A stretch of DNA of 64,000 nt, from positions 1 to 64,000 of the forward strand of contig JAFQFV010000036.1 in the NCBI GenBank assembly GCA_017398555.1, given 5' to 3'. Shown piece after piece: positions 34,790-44,508 of this stretch (position 1 is the stretch's first letter; every line of letters starts with the position of its first letter). The notes beneath the pieces are model-generated. The model did no database searches, had not been told where the DNA came from, and saw nothing but the letters and a program-made list of their open reading frames with translations. The DNA is from Alistipes sp. GTDB lineage: Bacteria > Bacteroidota > Bacteroidia > Bacteroidales > Rikenellaceae. The translations under genes and the position numbers were made by a program.

Positions 34790-37750
34790 ATGAATCGGAT
34801 TTTTATCAAAAAACTATATATACTCCTGCTTCTACTCTTCGCACCGTCGCTTGTTGTTTCGGCTCCGAAGTCTATTACAGATAGCACAAAGGAGGCTATT
34901 TCGCAGACCCTTACCCGCATTGTTCAGCGAGAGGTTAAGGGTGTGCCTGTGCGTGTTGCAAATATCTCGCAGCGTGGCAATAAGGTGGTTGTCTATACCA
35001 CTATCGGTATGTCCTACTACCCTGTAAGGGAGGATAATCTGGAGGCGATATACGACTCTGTGCGCCTCTGTCTGCCAAATTCGTTGTCGTCAAAGAGGAT
35101 TGAGATTATCTCGGAGGGTTATACCCTTGACCACTACATTCCACTCTATGCCCGCAGTTCGCGCAAGGGTGTAAAGCCGTTTGTAAATAGTGGCGATGGG
35201 GGTCAGTTGGTGCGCGCCGAGCGACCTTTTGAGATTACAAAGGGCCTTAATGCCCGCCATATCGCTATGTGGCAGAGCCACGGTCGTTACTTTGACGAGG
35301 GTATCAACGATTGGACTTGGCAGCGCTCTCTGCTTTGGCAGACCGTTGAGGATTTATATACCCAGAGCTATGTGCTGCCGTATCTTGTGCCGATGCTTGA
35401 GGGTGCAGGTGCAACGGTGTTGCTTCCGCGCGAGCGAGACTTTCAGAGTGAGGAGATTATTGTCGATAATGGCTCGGAGAACTACTCGGAGAGCGTGGGA
35501 AAATATCGCTGGCAGAGTGTTGAGGATGGCTTTGCACACCTTAAAAAGGAGTATCTGACGGGCGAAAATCCGTTTAAGGATGGCTCAAGCCGTGCTACAA
35601 GGAGCGTAACGGCAACCGATAGTAGCAGTGAGGCAAAGTGGAGCGCCGCTTTTGCAAAGAGTGACGACTATGCCGTCTATGTGAGCTATAAGTCATTTCC
35701 GGATAGTGCAGACGGTGTTACATATACCATCCACCACGCAGGCGGAGAGAGCCGTTACCACGTCAATCAGCGTATGGGTGGCGGTACGTGGATATATTTG
35801 GGCACTCATCGCTTTACAAAGGGCGAGAAGAGGGTAGTTGTTACACTCTCTAACCGTCTGGATGTCGAGGGCGCAATAGTTAGTGCCGATGCGGTAAAGA
35901 TAGGTGGCGGATATGGCAATATTGCCCGTACGGTCTGCGACTCATTGCAGGTGGCAGGTGGAGATTATACTCCGATTACCAGCGGTATGCCGCGCTATTG
36001 TGAGGGTGCGAGATATTGGTTGCAGTGGGCAGGTTTTGACGAGAAGGTCTATAATCTGCAGAAGAATACCAACGACTATAAGGATGACTATATGTGTCGT
36101 GGCGAGTGGGTCAATGCCCTTATGGGTGGCTCTGAGCGCCTTAAGAAGAGTGAGGGTCTTGGTATTCCTGTCGATTTGTCGTTTGCCTTCCATACGGATG
36201 CGGGTATTACCGATAACGATGCGACAATCGGTACGCTGGGTATCTTCTATACAAAGTTCCAAAAGGGTAAGTTCGAGGGTGGAGCAAAACGCTACCTCTC
36301 GCGCGATTTGACAGACCTTGTGATGTCACAGATATCGGATGATATTCGCCGTACTTATGAGCCTGAGTGGCGTCGTCGCGGTATGTGGAACCGCTCATAC
36401 TTCGAGGCGCGTGTGCCATCAACCCCGACAATGCTTCTGGAGCTGCTCTCGCACCAAAACCTTGCCGATATGCGTCTGGGTCACGATCCGAACTTCAAGT
36501 TTACCGTATCCCGTGCAATCTATAAGGCTATGTTGCGCCACATCTCGGCGCAGTATAATGTGCCATATTGTGTCACTCCGCTGCCTGTAAATAGTTTCTC
36601 GACTGCACCTGTTGATGGCGATGGGGTGAAATTGAGTTGGCTTCCGAGCGTGGATTCACTTGAGAGTACAGCCACGCCGACCGCCTATGTTGTCTATACC
36701 CGCAAGGGCGATGGAGGTTTTGATGGCGGTCAAGTGGTGACTGATACCGAGCTTGTCGTTCGTCAGCAGGAGGATGTCATCTATAGCTATCGCGTTACGG
36801 CTATTAACGCAGGTGGAGAGAGCTTTCCGAGCGAAACACTCGCCGTTTGTCGTCGTAGCGATGCTGCGGCAACGGTTATGATTGTCAATGGTTTTGACCG
36901 CCTCTCTGCGTCGGAGTGCCGCGAGGATGGTTTCCATAATGAGTTTGATAGTGGCGTGGCGTACCTGCGCGATGTGGCGTTTATCGGTGAGCAGCGAGTG
37001 TTTGACACTTCAAGGCGTCGTGATAAGGTTGAGCAGCGCTCTTTGGGCTACTCATTTAGCGATTATCAGGGCGGTATAGTGGGTGGAAATACCTTCGACT
37101 ACCCATATCTGCATGGTCAGAGCCTTGTGGCGGCAGGTTGCTCGTTCTACTCAACAAGTGTGGCTGCTGTTGAGAGTGGCAGTGTCGATTTGTCGAGCTA
37201 TAATATGGTCGATGTAGTTTTGGGTAAGCAGCGCACAACCACTGTCGGCCGTGGTGTTGCTCCTCAGCGTTACGAGTGCTTGTCGGATAGACTGCAACAG
37301 GCTCTGATTGACTATCTCAGCTCAAAGGGGACACTATTTATCTCGGGTGCTTATGTCGGTACAGACCTCTTTGAGGGGGCGCAGGCAACGGCATCAGATA
37401 GCGAATTTGCGGACAAGTGGCTTCACCTCTCATTTGTCGGTAATTGTGCCTCTCGAAGGGATGTGGTATCTACAGCCAGCCGTCTGCCAAATGGCTTTAC
37501 GGGCAGAGAGTATCGCTTCTGCCGCGACTATAGACCAGACTATTATACTGTAAATTCTGTCGATGGCTTTAGAGCTGTCGGTGGCGCCAAGGCGCTTATG
37601 TTCTATCCCGATAGTCGTATCGCTGCTGCTGTGGGCTATAAGAGTGAGGAGCACTCAACCTTTGTTATGGGTCTGCCGTTCGAGTCGATTGTAGAGCAGC
37701 AGAGCAGAGATCTGCTTATGAAAGATATAGTTGAATACCTAATACCTTAA
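34790..37750 (+). CDS. Secreted amidase-like protein with golvesin-type and fibronectin-like domains
   Basis: A 986-residue exported protein (signal peptide with LLLLFAPSLVVS). The N-terminal half contains ARHIAMWQSHGRYFD (about 160), DLSFAFHTDAG (about 465) and MLLELLSHQNLADMR (about 550), a pattern like the zinc ligands of N-acetylmuramoyl-L-alanine amidase 3. Inserted at about 270-380 is a golvesin C-terminal-like beta domain (YAVYVSYKSF to VSADAVKIGGG). A fibronectin-III-like domain covers roughly 600-690 and an uncharacterised C-terminal domain the rest. Homologues are often annotated as xanthan lyase, which the sequence does not support. Peptidoglycan turnover is plausible, and the hexosaminidase gene starts 8 bp downstream. 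Confidence 0.72.
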   Translation: MNRIFIKKLYILLLLLFAPSLVVSAPKSITDSTKEAISQTLTRIVQREVKGVPVRVANISQRGNKVVVYTTIGMSYYPVREDNLEAIYDSVRLCLPNSLSSKRIEIISEGYTLDHYIPLYARSSRKGVKPFVNSGDGGQLVRAERPFEITKGLNARHIAMWQSHGRYFDEGINDWTWQRSLLWQTVEDLYTQSYVLPYLVPMLEGAGATVLLPRERDFQSEEIIVDNGSENYSESVGKYRWQSVEDGFAHLKKEYLTGENPFKDGSSRATRSVTATDSSSEAKWSAAFAKSDDYAVYVSYKSFPDSADGVTYTIHHAGGESRYHVNQRMGGGTWIYLGTHRFTKGEKRVVVTLSNRLDVEGAIVSADAVKIGGGYGNIARTVCDSLQVAGGDYTPITSGMPRYCEGARYWLQWAGFDEKVYNLQKNTNDYKDDYMCRGEWVNALMGGSERLKKSEGLGIPVDLSFAFHTDAGITDNDATIGTLGIFYTKFQKGKFEGGAKRYLSRDLTDLVMSQISDDIRRTYEPEWRRRGMWNRSYFEARVPSTPTMLLELLSHQNLADMRLGHDPNFKFTVSRAIYKAMLRHISAQYNVPYCVTPLPVNSFSTAPVDGDGVKLSWLPSVDSLESTATPTAYVVYTRKGDGGFDGGQVVTDTELVVRQQEDVIYSYRVTAINAGGESFPSETLAVCRRSDAAATVMIVNGFDRLSASECREDGFHNEFDSGVAYLRDVAFIGEQRVFDTSRRRDKVEQRSLGYSFSDYQGGIVGGNTFDYPYLHGQSLVAAGCSFYSTSVAAVESGSVDLSSYNMVDVVLGKQRTTTVGRGVAPQRYECLSDRLQQALIDYLSSKGTLFISGAYVGTDLFEGAQATASDSEFADKWLHLSFVGNCASRRDVVSTASRLPNGFTGREYRFCRDYRPDYYTVNSVDGFRAVGGAKALMFYPDSRIAAAVGYKSEEHSTFVMGLPFESIVEQQSRDLLMKDIVEYLIP

Positions 37751-37758
37751 ACCTATCT

Positions 37759-39363
37759 ATGAAAAGAGTACTTTTAATTATTGCAGCGCTGTTTTGTTGG
37801 ACAGTTCATGCTGCTGATTATACCAACGTTGTCGTGCCACGACCGCTAAGCTGCACCGCTGTTGAGGGCAGTTTTATCCTTACATCTAAGGTTGTAGTGC
37901 GTGCCGAATCACAATCGCTTGTAGGCGCGGCAAATATATTTACTCAGAGCCTTGAGCCGGTGCTTGGCAAGATGTTGCTTGTAAAAAAATCGACTCCTCG
38001 CACAGGTGCTATCAACCTTTCGATAGATTCGACCCTTGAGGCGGAGCAGTATATGCTCAAGATTGTTAAGGCTGGCGTTTGGATTGTCGGAGGTACAGAG
38101 CGTGCCGTTTTCTATGGCCTTCAGAGCCTGCTGCAGATTGCCGCTGCATCCGACGCGGTTAAGGGTGGCGTTGAGTTGAACGGTGTTGAGATTGGCGATA
38201 AACCACACTTTGAGTATCGCGGTGCGCTGCTTGATGTCTGCCGTCATATATTCTCTGTGGAGGATGTGAAGAGATATATCGACATCCTTGCTCTGCACAA
38301 GGTAAATAAGTTCCATTGGCACCTTACTGAGGATCAGGGCTGGAGAATTGAGATTAAGCGCTACCCGGAACTATCAGAGGTAGGCGCATATCGTAATGAG
38401 ACGCTTATTGGCCGAAATCGCCACTCTAAGGTCTATGACGGTACTCGCTATGGTGGTGTATTTACACAGGATCAGGTGCGCGAGATTGTGGCCTATGCAG
38501 CTGCACGATATATCGACGTTATTCCGGAGATTGAGATGCCCGGTCACGCTGTGGCAGCACTGACAACCTATCCAGAGTTGGGCTGTACAGGCGGCCCTTA
38601 TGAGGTGTGGACTCGCTGGGGAATTAGTAAAAATATCTTCTGCGCAGGCAAGGAGAGCACCTTCGAGTTTATCGAGAATGTCCTTTCAGAGATACTTGAA
38701 CTCTTCCCGTATAAGTATATCCATATCGGTGGCGATGAGGCTCCACGTGATGCGTGGAAGAAGTGCCCACACTGCCAAAAGCGTATTAAGGATGAGGGGC
38801 TGGAGAACGAGCACCAACTCCAGAGCTACTTTATGGAGCGTATTGAGCGTTGGCTTAACGAGCGTGGCCGTTCGATTATCGGTTGGGATGAGATTTTGAA
38901 GGGAGGTATCTCGAAGAGTGCAACCGTTATGTCTTGGCGCGGAACAAAGGGTGGTATTGCGGCAGCAAAACTTGGCAATCAGGTTATTATGGCGCCAAAT
39001 ACCCACTGCTATATCGACTACTATCAGACCTCTGACCCCAAGGCAAATGGCGAGCCTCTCGGCAATGGTCGTTTCCCTGTCACACTGCGTAAGACCTACG
39101 AGCTCGACCCTTATTTAGGTCTTAATGAGGAGCAGCAAAAGTATATCAAAGGTGTTCAGGTGAACCTCTGGGCGGAGTATATCGCAACATTTGACCATAT
39201 TCAGCACATGCTTCTGCCACGCCTTGCAGCACTTGCTGAGACGGGTTGGTCGTATGGCAATAAGGACTATGACGACTTTGCACGCCGTATGCACATACTG
39301 CGTAAACTATATGATAAACAGGGCTTTAACTACGCCCCATACTTCTTTAACGGAATAGAGTAA
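37759..39363 (+). CDS. Beta-N-acetylhexosaminidase (GH20)
   Basis: A 534-residue secreted glycosidase with a short signal peptide (ending VHAAD). The N-terminal alpha/beta domain covers about 20-145; the TIM barrel follows with HWHLTEDQGWRIEI and the catalytic pair D326-E327 in HIGGDEAPRDAW. GH20 enzymes release terminal N-acetylglucosamine or N-acetylgalactosamine by substrate-assisted catalysis. In this gut-type organism the substrate is probably host glycans or peptidoglycan fragments. It lies 8 bp after the amidase-like gene and overlaps the transporter gene by one base. Confidence 0.94.
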   Translation: MKRVLLIIAALFCWTVHAADYTNVVVPRPLSCTAVEGSFILTSKVVVRAESQSLVGAANIFTQSLEPVLGKMLLVKKSTPRTGAINLSIDSTLEAEQYMLKIVKAGVWIVGGTERAVFYGLQSLLQIAAASDAVKGGVELNGVEIGDKPHFEYRGALLDVCRHIFSVEDVKRYIDILALHKVNKFHWHLTEDQGWRIEIKRYPELSEVGAYRNETLIGRNRHSKVYDGTRYGGVFTQDQVREIVAYAAARYIDVIPEIEMPGHAVAALTTYPELGCTGGPYEVWTRWGISKNIFCAGKESTFEFIENVLSEILELFPYKYIHIGGDEAPRDAWKKCPHCQKRIKDEGLENEHQLQSYFMERIERWLNERGRSIIGWDEILKGGISKSATVMSWRGTKGGIAAAKLGNQVIMAPNTHCYIDYYQTSDPKANGEPLGNGRFPVTLRKTYELDPYLGLNEEQQKYIKGVQVNLWAEYIATFDHIQHMLLPRLAALAETGWSYGNKDYDDFARRMHILRKLYDKQGFNYAPYFFNGIE

Positions 39364-40259
39364 TGAAGCACCTATCGTCACATACACTACGTACCGTATC
39401 AATGCCTTTTGGTATGTTGGTCGGTGCTCTGTTGTGCCGTCAGATTGTAGCTCTCGACACGTGGAGTTGCGGTTGGCTCACGCCGCTGCTGATTTTTGCG
39501 ATGCTCTTTTTTACATATTGCCGTGTCGATATTACAAAGATGCGTGTGACGATGATGCACTTTTGGCTCTTTGCCGCACAGATTGTAGGCTCAATGGTGG
39601 TCTATACGCTCTTTCTGCCGTTAGGTCGGACCATTGCTCAGGGTGCGATGATTTGCTCCCTTGCGCCTATCGCTATGGCTGCTGTGGTTATCGGTGGTAT
39701 GCTCGGTGCAAATATCGAGAATATGACCACGTACAGCCTGCTCTGCAATATCGGTACAGCCTTTGTTGCACCATTTATCCTCTCTTGGGTGGGGGATGGC
39801 GAGTGTACGCTGATGCAGATACTCAGTAAGGTTGCGCCTCTGCTTGTAGCACCGTTTGTGGCGGGTCAGCTGTGTAGATTTTGCACTCCGAAACTTGCAG
39901 GTTGGGTTGCTGACCATAGCCGTATATCGTTCTATATATGGCTCGTCTCGCTTATTGTGGTGGTAGGTCGCACAACAGCCTTTGTTATCGACCATAGCGC
40001 AACCGATGCAAAGACAGAGATTATTCTGGCAGCTATATCGGCAGTGATATGTGTTGCTCAATTTACGTTAGGTCGTAAAATCGGCTCGAAATATGGCGAT
40101 ACCGTTGCCGGAGGTCAGTCGTTGGGTCAGAAGAATACTGTGCTCGCCGTGTGGATGGCGCAGTCATTCCTTAACCCACTATCCTCTGTGGCTCCGACAG
40201 CATATATCGTTTGGCAAAATATAGTAAATTCGTACCAAATCTATAAAAAGAGGGATTGA
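39363..40259 (+). CDS. BASS-family (bile acid:Na+ symporter-like) transporter
   Basis: A 298-residue inner-membrane protein with about ten helices. The C-terminal segment GGQSLGQKNTVLAVWMAQSF and FLNPLSSVAPTAYIVWQNI is characteristic of the BASS superfamily, whose bacterial members move organic anions with Na+. The substrate is unknown; the position directly behind the hexosaminidase gene (one-base overlap) makes a product of glycan breakdown conceivable. It overlaps dusB by one base at TGATG. Confidence 0.8.
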   Translation: MKHLSSHTLRTVSMPFGMLVGALLCRQIVALDTWSCGWLTPLLIFAMLFFTYCRVDITKMRVTMMHFWLFAAQIVGSMVVYTLFLPLGRTIAQGAMICSLAPIAMAAVVIGGMLGANIENMTTYSLLCNIGTAFVAPFILSWVGDGECTLMQILSKVAPLLVAPFVAGQLCRFCTPKLAGWVADHSRISFYIWLVSLIVVVGRTTAFVIDHSATDAKTEIILAAISAVICVAQFTLGRKIGSKYGDTVAGGQSLGQKNTVLAVWMAQSFLNPLSSVAPTAYIVWQNIVNSYQIYKKRD

Positions 40260-41281
40260 TGAAGATTGGAGATGTAGAGTTGCGCGACCGAGCGCTCTTT
40301 TTGGCACCGATGGAGGATGTTACCGACCCATCGTTTCGCTATATGTGTAAACGATTTGGGGCGGATATGGTCACTACGGAGTTTATCTCCTCCGATGGTC
40401 TTATTCGTGATGCCCGTAAGTCACTTGCAAAGCTCAATATCTCCGACTTTGAACGCCCTGTGGGTATTCAGATATACGGCAACCAGATAGAGCCTATGGT
40501 CGAGGCTGCCCGTATTGCCGAGGGGGCAAATCCCGACGTTATCGACATCAACTTCGGTTGCCCGATGAAGAAGATTGCGGGTCGTGGTGCAGGCTCAGGT
40601 ATGATGCGCGATGTGCCACTTATGGTCGAGATGACCCGCCAAATAGTCAATGCCGTAAAGAGACCTGTCACCGTCAAAACCCGCCTGGGTTGGGATGATG
40701 ATAGCAAAAATATCGAGGAGATTGCCTTGCGTCTGCAGGATGTGGGTATCGCTGCTCTTACCATCCATGGCCGTACCCGTTGCCAACTCTATACAGGCGA
40801 GGCCGATTGGACTCTTATCGGCAAGATTAAAAATGACCCGAATATCCATATTCCGATTATCGGTAATGGTGATGTCGATTCTGCCGAGAAGGCAAAGCTG
40901 ATGTTCGATCGCTATGGCGTTGATGGCGTGATGATTGGTCGTGCAACCTATGGCCGTCCGTGGATATTCCGCGAGGTAAGACACTACCTCGAAACGGGAG
41001 AGCTGCTGCCTCAGCCATCCGTTCTTGAGCGTATCGCTATCGCAAAAGAGCACCTTGCAAAGTCTGTCGAGGTTAAGGGCGATAAGGTCGGCGTCTTCGA
41101 GATGCGCCGCCACCTGTCAAACTACTTCAAAGGCCTGCCTGACTTCAAGCAGACCCGAATGAAACTCGTTACATTAACTGATGTTGAGCAGCTGCAAGAT
41201 ACCATCTCCTCCATCGCCGAGCGTTGGGGAGATTATGACTTCGCAGGAGTGGTTCCACCGCCGTTATCACATGACATATAG
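40259..41281 (+). CDS. dusB: tRNA-dihydrouridine synthase
   Basis: A 340-residue flavoenzyme that reduces uridine in the D loop of tRNA. LAPMEDVTDPSFRY binds FMN, INFGCPMKKIAGRGAGS contains the catalytic cysteine, and TIHGRTR and GNGDVDS complete the barrel. I placed the start at the ATG overlapping the stop of the transporter gene; a TTG one codon earlier would also be in frame. Element D begins at the base after its TAG stop. Confidence 0.93.
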   Translation: MKIGDVELRDRALFLAPMEDVTDPSFRYMCKRFGADMVTTEFISSDGLIRDARKSLAKLNISDFERPVGIQIYGNQIEPMVEAARIAEGANPDVIDINFGCPMKKIAGRGAGSGMMRDVPLMVEMTRQIVNAVKRPVTVKTRLGWDDDSKNIEEIALRLQDVGIAALTIHGRTRCQLYTGEADWTLIGKIKNDPNIHIPIIGNGDVDSAEKAKLMFDRYGVDGVMIGRATYGRPWIFREVRHYLETGELLPQPSVLERIAIAKEHLAKSVEVKGDKVGVFEMRRHLSNYFKGLPDFKQTRMKLVTLTDVEQLQDTISSIAERWGDYDFAGVVPPPLSHDI

Positions 41282-41437
41282 TTTTATCGTGATAACGCGG
41301 ATACCTACTTCCGCTAGCAAAAAATCCCAGCAATGACTGTACGTCTTGTACTATCCATCGCTGGGATTTTTCGCCGAGCGTGGTATCTACCGCGTTCTGA
41401 CGATAAAACGGTTGTAACTCTAATTACTAGGTGCGCG
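41282..41437 (+). repeat. Nested palindromic element D (cleanest copy)
   Basis: TTTTATCGT (41282-41290) pairs perfectly with ACGATAAAA (41400-41408); AACGCGG (41294-41300) pairs with CCGCGTT (41390-41396); the inner stem AAAAATCCCAGC (41320-41331) pairs with GCTGGGATTTTT (41360-41371) around a tip with GTAC-GTCTT-GTAC. CTACTTCCGCTAGC and GCCGAGCG flank the inner hairpin, as in element C1. The element starts at the base following the dusB stop codon. Confidence 0.88.
41320..41371 (+). terminator. Terminator of dusB (core of element D)
   Basis: Perfect 12-bp stem ending in TTTTT in the plus direction and in a T run in the minus direction, so it could terminate transcription both ways. Confidence 0.75.
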
Positions 41438-41460
41438 GAGGAGATGACGTATAATGGAAT

Positions 41461-42087
41461 TTATTCGCTCTCTTCGGCGAAAATGGTATCGAAGATACTG
41501 CGCAGAGTGGCAACATCGTCGGCAATCTCCTGCAGATGGGTAAGGCGTTGCGCATTATTAGACTGCGGAATCCAGAGCTTAAGGTAACCATTACGGCCAT
41601 ACTTTTCGATAAGGTGGTCGTGGCAACGTTTAAAGTGACCCTCAACCGTCAGCTCGGGGTAGTGCTTAAGCGAAAATTGGACCGTTCTGCGGATTATCGT
41701 CATCGGATCTATACATCTATCGGCCTCGGCAACAATACATCCATAAATCGAGCGTGGTGCGCTTTTAGCCGATGCGCGGTGATCCTCCACCGCCTCGCAC
41801 ATTGTTACTATCTGCTCCTCTGTAAAAAAGTCGCGCAGACGAGCATCCGCAGCAATAATCTTACCCGAAGCAATATGGTGGAACTCGCGACCCTCGCAAA
41901 GCCCCGTATCGTGGTATGCGGCGATAGTATAGACCATATCCATATCCACGTCATAGTGCTGTGCAAGTGACAGACTCTGCTCTATCACCTGCTCTACATG
42001 GTCTATATTGTGTGCCTTATCAAAAGAGAAATAGAGCGGGAGAATCTCCTGCTCTATATACTCTTTAAGTCTGTTATTTATAGTCAT
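41461..42087 (-). CDS. HD-domain hydrolase
   Basis: A 208-residue soluble protein with the HD-type metal motif: HNIDHVEQV, then YHDTG (the HD pair) and VEDHRAS, with AEADRCID supplying a later aspartate. HD proteins hydrolyse phosphoesters of nucleotides; the natural substrate is unknown. I start it at the ATG at 42087; a TTG four codons upstream (42099) is the only alternative. It overlaps the PCMD lipoprotein gene by 14 bp and is the last gene of the surface-protein operon, an odd companion for exported proteins. Confidence 0.82.
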   Translation of the reverse strand: MTINNRLKEYIEQEILPLYFSFDKAHNIDHVEQVIEQSLSLAQHYDVDMDMVYTIAAYHDTGLCEGREFHHIASGKIIAADARLRDFFTEEQIVTMCEAVEDHRASAKSAPRSIYGCIVAEADRCIDPMTIIRRTVQFSLKHYPELTVEGHFKRCHDHLIEKYGRNGYLKLWIPQSNNAQRLTHLQEIADDVATLRSIFDTIFAEESE

Positions 42088-43684
42088 AAACAAGTTCAAA
42101 ATCGTCTAACCACATAATCGACTGTGCACTACCAACGAAGTAATCTCCATAACTTGAGCCGGAGGCTACGATGATGATATGTGTCGGTATGCGGTCAAAG
42201 TCGCGATACTCAATCGGAATCTCAAACTCGTACCAATCGCACGACTCGTTGAATATCAACTCTCCGTAGGCGATAATACCTGCATTTGAAGAGTTGAAGA
42301 AGGTCGATTCGTCGCGAGTATCGACAAGGACAGGCGACTCAGGGTTACCTCCATATACATTGTAGTCCCAATCTCCCAAGGCGATGTATATACTGCCTCG
42401 GTCAGGCGAGCCGATGCCCGGAATCTTCGGATTGGTGCCGCTTGGGCAGTTGTCGATAATGCCTCGGTTGTACTTCACCCAACCACGCAGAGCTGTAGGG
42501 CGAAGGTCGAACTTACGGCCAAATGCCACAAGACCGTGTGTACCTACAATGCGGTCAAATGAGCCCGTAAAGAGGTTTCCTGCCGCAAACTTACCGATAC
42601 CCATCACAGATGCCTTCTGTGACCAAAGCTGCGCACAAGTGCCTGTTTTGCCCTCTGCAAGACCCTCCTTAAGCGGAGTTGTCAGGTTGATGCCTGCAAC
42701 CTTTGATGCAGGGTTACCTGTACCCCACCAAGAGTTCTGAATGTCGAGGTATGGATAGTACACGCTATCGCTGTAACTCCACTCCTCAAAACCGCTGTTT
42801 GGCAGAGCCATCTTGTCGGTTGTAGTGGCTGAATAGATATTTGAGAGCTGCTCGCCATTGTCGGTAATGGCATATCCGATAATCTCATACTCGGTCTTAG
42901 TCTTGAGATGACGCAGTGCCGCCTCGATAATGCCGCCTTGTGATGTGTACCACTCCTTCTCGGCCTCAATCCACTCATTGCTGCCCTTCTCGCGGTAGCG
43001 GAAACCTGTTTGTGCACCATCAATACCCACAGCCTTGAGCCAGATAACCTCTGCACCTGCAACGGTGCGGGTAATATCGATTGCGACCTCCTTTGGCTCT
43101 ACGATAAGTCGCCAAATCTCACGACGACCATAAGAGTCCACAATAGCAGTCTGTGTATGCTCTGCATTGCTAAAGTCGCGAATTGTAGAGGCATCAGGGT
43201 AGTCATACTCAGGCTTAGGACCAAAACGGAGCTGTGTTACAGTTACGGTGTCAAGACCAAAATCTGAACGGCGGTATGCCTTGGCGATGTTACGGGTAAC
43301 ATCCCACTCTGTCTGGCCAATCTGACCAACCACATTAAACCTGCGATCAATATTCTGTGTTGCTGTAATCACCCACTCATAGTGCTGATAGAGCGAGAGA
43401 GTGACATATTGAGGCGAACGCATATCGAACGAGCCTACCATATCGCGAGAAGGTGTTGCATTCTCACTATATGTAATAGATGTAATCTTGACGTGGCGAA
43501 TATCCACATTCTCGGCAAGGGTAAAAGATACGGTGCGATTTACACGGTCAATAACCGGTTCATCAATAGCACCCTCTACCTGAAGGTCGAGAATATCGAG
43601 CTCAACGATAGGGTATGGGATGTCGTTCTTGATACAAGAACTCAGTGCCAGAATAGCTGTTATGATAGTTATAAATCGCTTCAT
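42074..43684 (-). CDS. Surface lipoprotein with C-terminal PCMD domain
   Basis: A 536-residue lipoprotein (lipobox ending at C17, ALSSCIKND). The first 200 residues look like a Bacteroidetes adhesin-type beta domain; a fibronectin-like part (about 200-295) follows; the C-terminal 240 residues, beginning LPNSGFEEW, form a PCMD domain (putative carbohydrate metabolism domain). It shares VMGIGKFAAGNLF and SYGDYF..S, WLDDFELVY with the 680-residue protein upstream. The family name implies sugar binding but no activity has been shown to my knowledge. It is part of an eight-gene operon. Confidence 0.8.
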   Translation of the reverse strand: MKRFITIITAILALSSCIKNDIPYPIVELDILDLQVEGAIDEPVIDRVNRTVSFTLAENVDIRHVKITSITYSENATPSRDMVGSFDMRSPQYVTLSLYQHYEWVITATQNIDRRFNVVGQIGQTEWDVTRNIAKAYRRSDFGLDTVTVTQLRFGPKPEYDYPDASTIRDFSNAEHTQTAIVDSYGRREIWRLIVEPKEVAIDITRTVAGAEVIWLKAVGIDGAQTGFRYREKGSNEWIEAEKEWYTSQGGIIEAALRHLKTKTEYEIIGYAITDNGEQLSNIYSATTTDKMALPNSGFEEWSYSDSVYYPYLDIQNSWWGTGNPASKVAGINLTTPLKEGLAEGKTGTCAQLWSQKASVMGIGKFAAGNLFTGSFDRIVGTHGLVAFGRKFDLRPTALRGWVKYNRGIIDNCPSGTNPKIPGIGSPDRGSIYIALGDWDYNVYGGNPESPVLVDTRDESTFFNSSNAGIIAYGELIFNESCDWYEFEIPIEYRDFDRIPTHIIIVASGSSYGDYFVGSAQSIMWLDDFELVYDYK

Positions 43685-44496
43685 TACTTATCTGTTTTCT
43701 TACTCCACAAGTGGACATTTACACCAATGTTAATCTCTGCCAGATTGAGTCCGAAACGTAGCTTTGAGAAGTCACGCTTGCCGGTGAAGTTCATATCTCC
43801 ATCCATCTGGCGGATGTGGTTATATTGCAGGCCACCCAAGCCGAAAGAGACGCTTGCGCAGACATTCGGGAAGATATATACAGCAAGGCCCGGTGCAAAG
43901 TTAAGACTCAAACGGTAGTTGTCGGCAATACTTGAGTAGCCGCCATCCTCAGCACCGCCTGTCTTTGAACGGGTCATCTTACCTGCCAACTCCCACTCGG
44001 CAAACAGACCAAAGCGGCCCTTCTTGTCGATAGACATATAAGAGCGGTGGTAGATAGCTGCAGAGAAACCGCGACTCAGATATGACACATTACCAATCGA
44101 GAGGTTGATATCTGCCGCATCGCCAAGGTTAAGGGCTGCGCTATCTAACTGTCCATTGGCAAAGTTGTAGCCAAGACGCACACCGATAGCGTTGTTGTCA
44201 CGGTAGAAGAAACCGTAGTGTGGCTGGATTGAGAATATCTGACCGTTCAGGTTGAGCTGGTCAAAAATCAGCGCGATATTGCTATCCTCACTCTCAAGGG
44301 TGCTGTACGATACGGTAAGTCCTGCCATAGACTCGCCCTTGAATACAAAGACGTTGTTGTTTATCTCTCGGTCAATCTTTACTGTTCGACCTGTCTTCTC
44401 GGCAGTTGCCTTGTCAGAGGTGGTGTCGATAACCTCTTGCGCCCAGCTATAACTTGTGGCGCAAAGTAGGAGTAGTGTTGTTAAAAACTTCTTCAT
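43684..44496 (-). CDS. Outer-membrane beta-barrel protein, operon paralogue 2
   Basis: A 270-residue protein with a signal peptide (LTTLLLLCATSYSWA) and alternating amphipathic strands across the mature part (SLNFAPGLAVYIFPNVCASVSFGLGG), consistent with an outer-membrane barrel. It aligns by eye with the adjacent 268-residue protein (VTRSKT-like acidic start, DSAALNLGDAADINL, LFAEWELAG). The C-terminus (LWSKKTDK) lacks the usual terminal aromatic. It overlaps the PCMD lipoprotein gene by one base, so the two are probably translated together. Confidence 0.7.
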   Translation of the reverse strand: MKKFLTTLLLLCATSYSWAQEVIDTTSDKATAEKTGRTVKIDREINNNVFVFKGESMAGLTVSYSTLESEDSNIALIFDQLNLNGQIFSIQPHYGFFYRDNNAIGVRLGYNFANGQLDSAALNLGDAADINLSIGNVSYLSRGFSAAIYHRSYMSIDKKGRFGLFAEWELAGKMTRSKTGGAEDGGYSSIADNYRLSLNFAPGLAVYIFPNVCASVSFGLGGLQYNHIRQMDGDMNFTGKRDFSKLRFGLNLAEINIGVNVHLWSKKTDK

Positions 44497-44508
44497 ATTG
44501 CCAACTTG

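Noticed and set aside
34790..37750. Xanthan lyase, a common database name for such proteins
   Set aside because: I see no polysaccharide-lyase features; the visible motifs are amidase-like with a golvesin-type domain.
39363..40259. Bile-acid uptake as the specific role of the BASS-family transporter
   Set aside because: Family membership alone does not give the substrate, and bacterial members transport varied organic anions.
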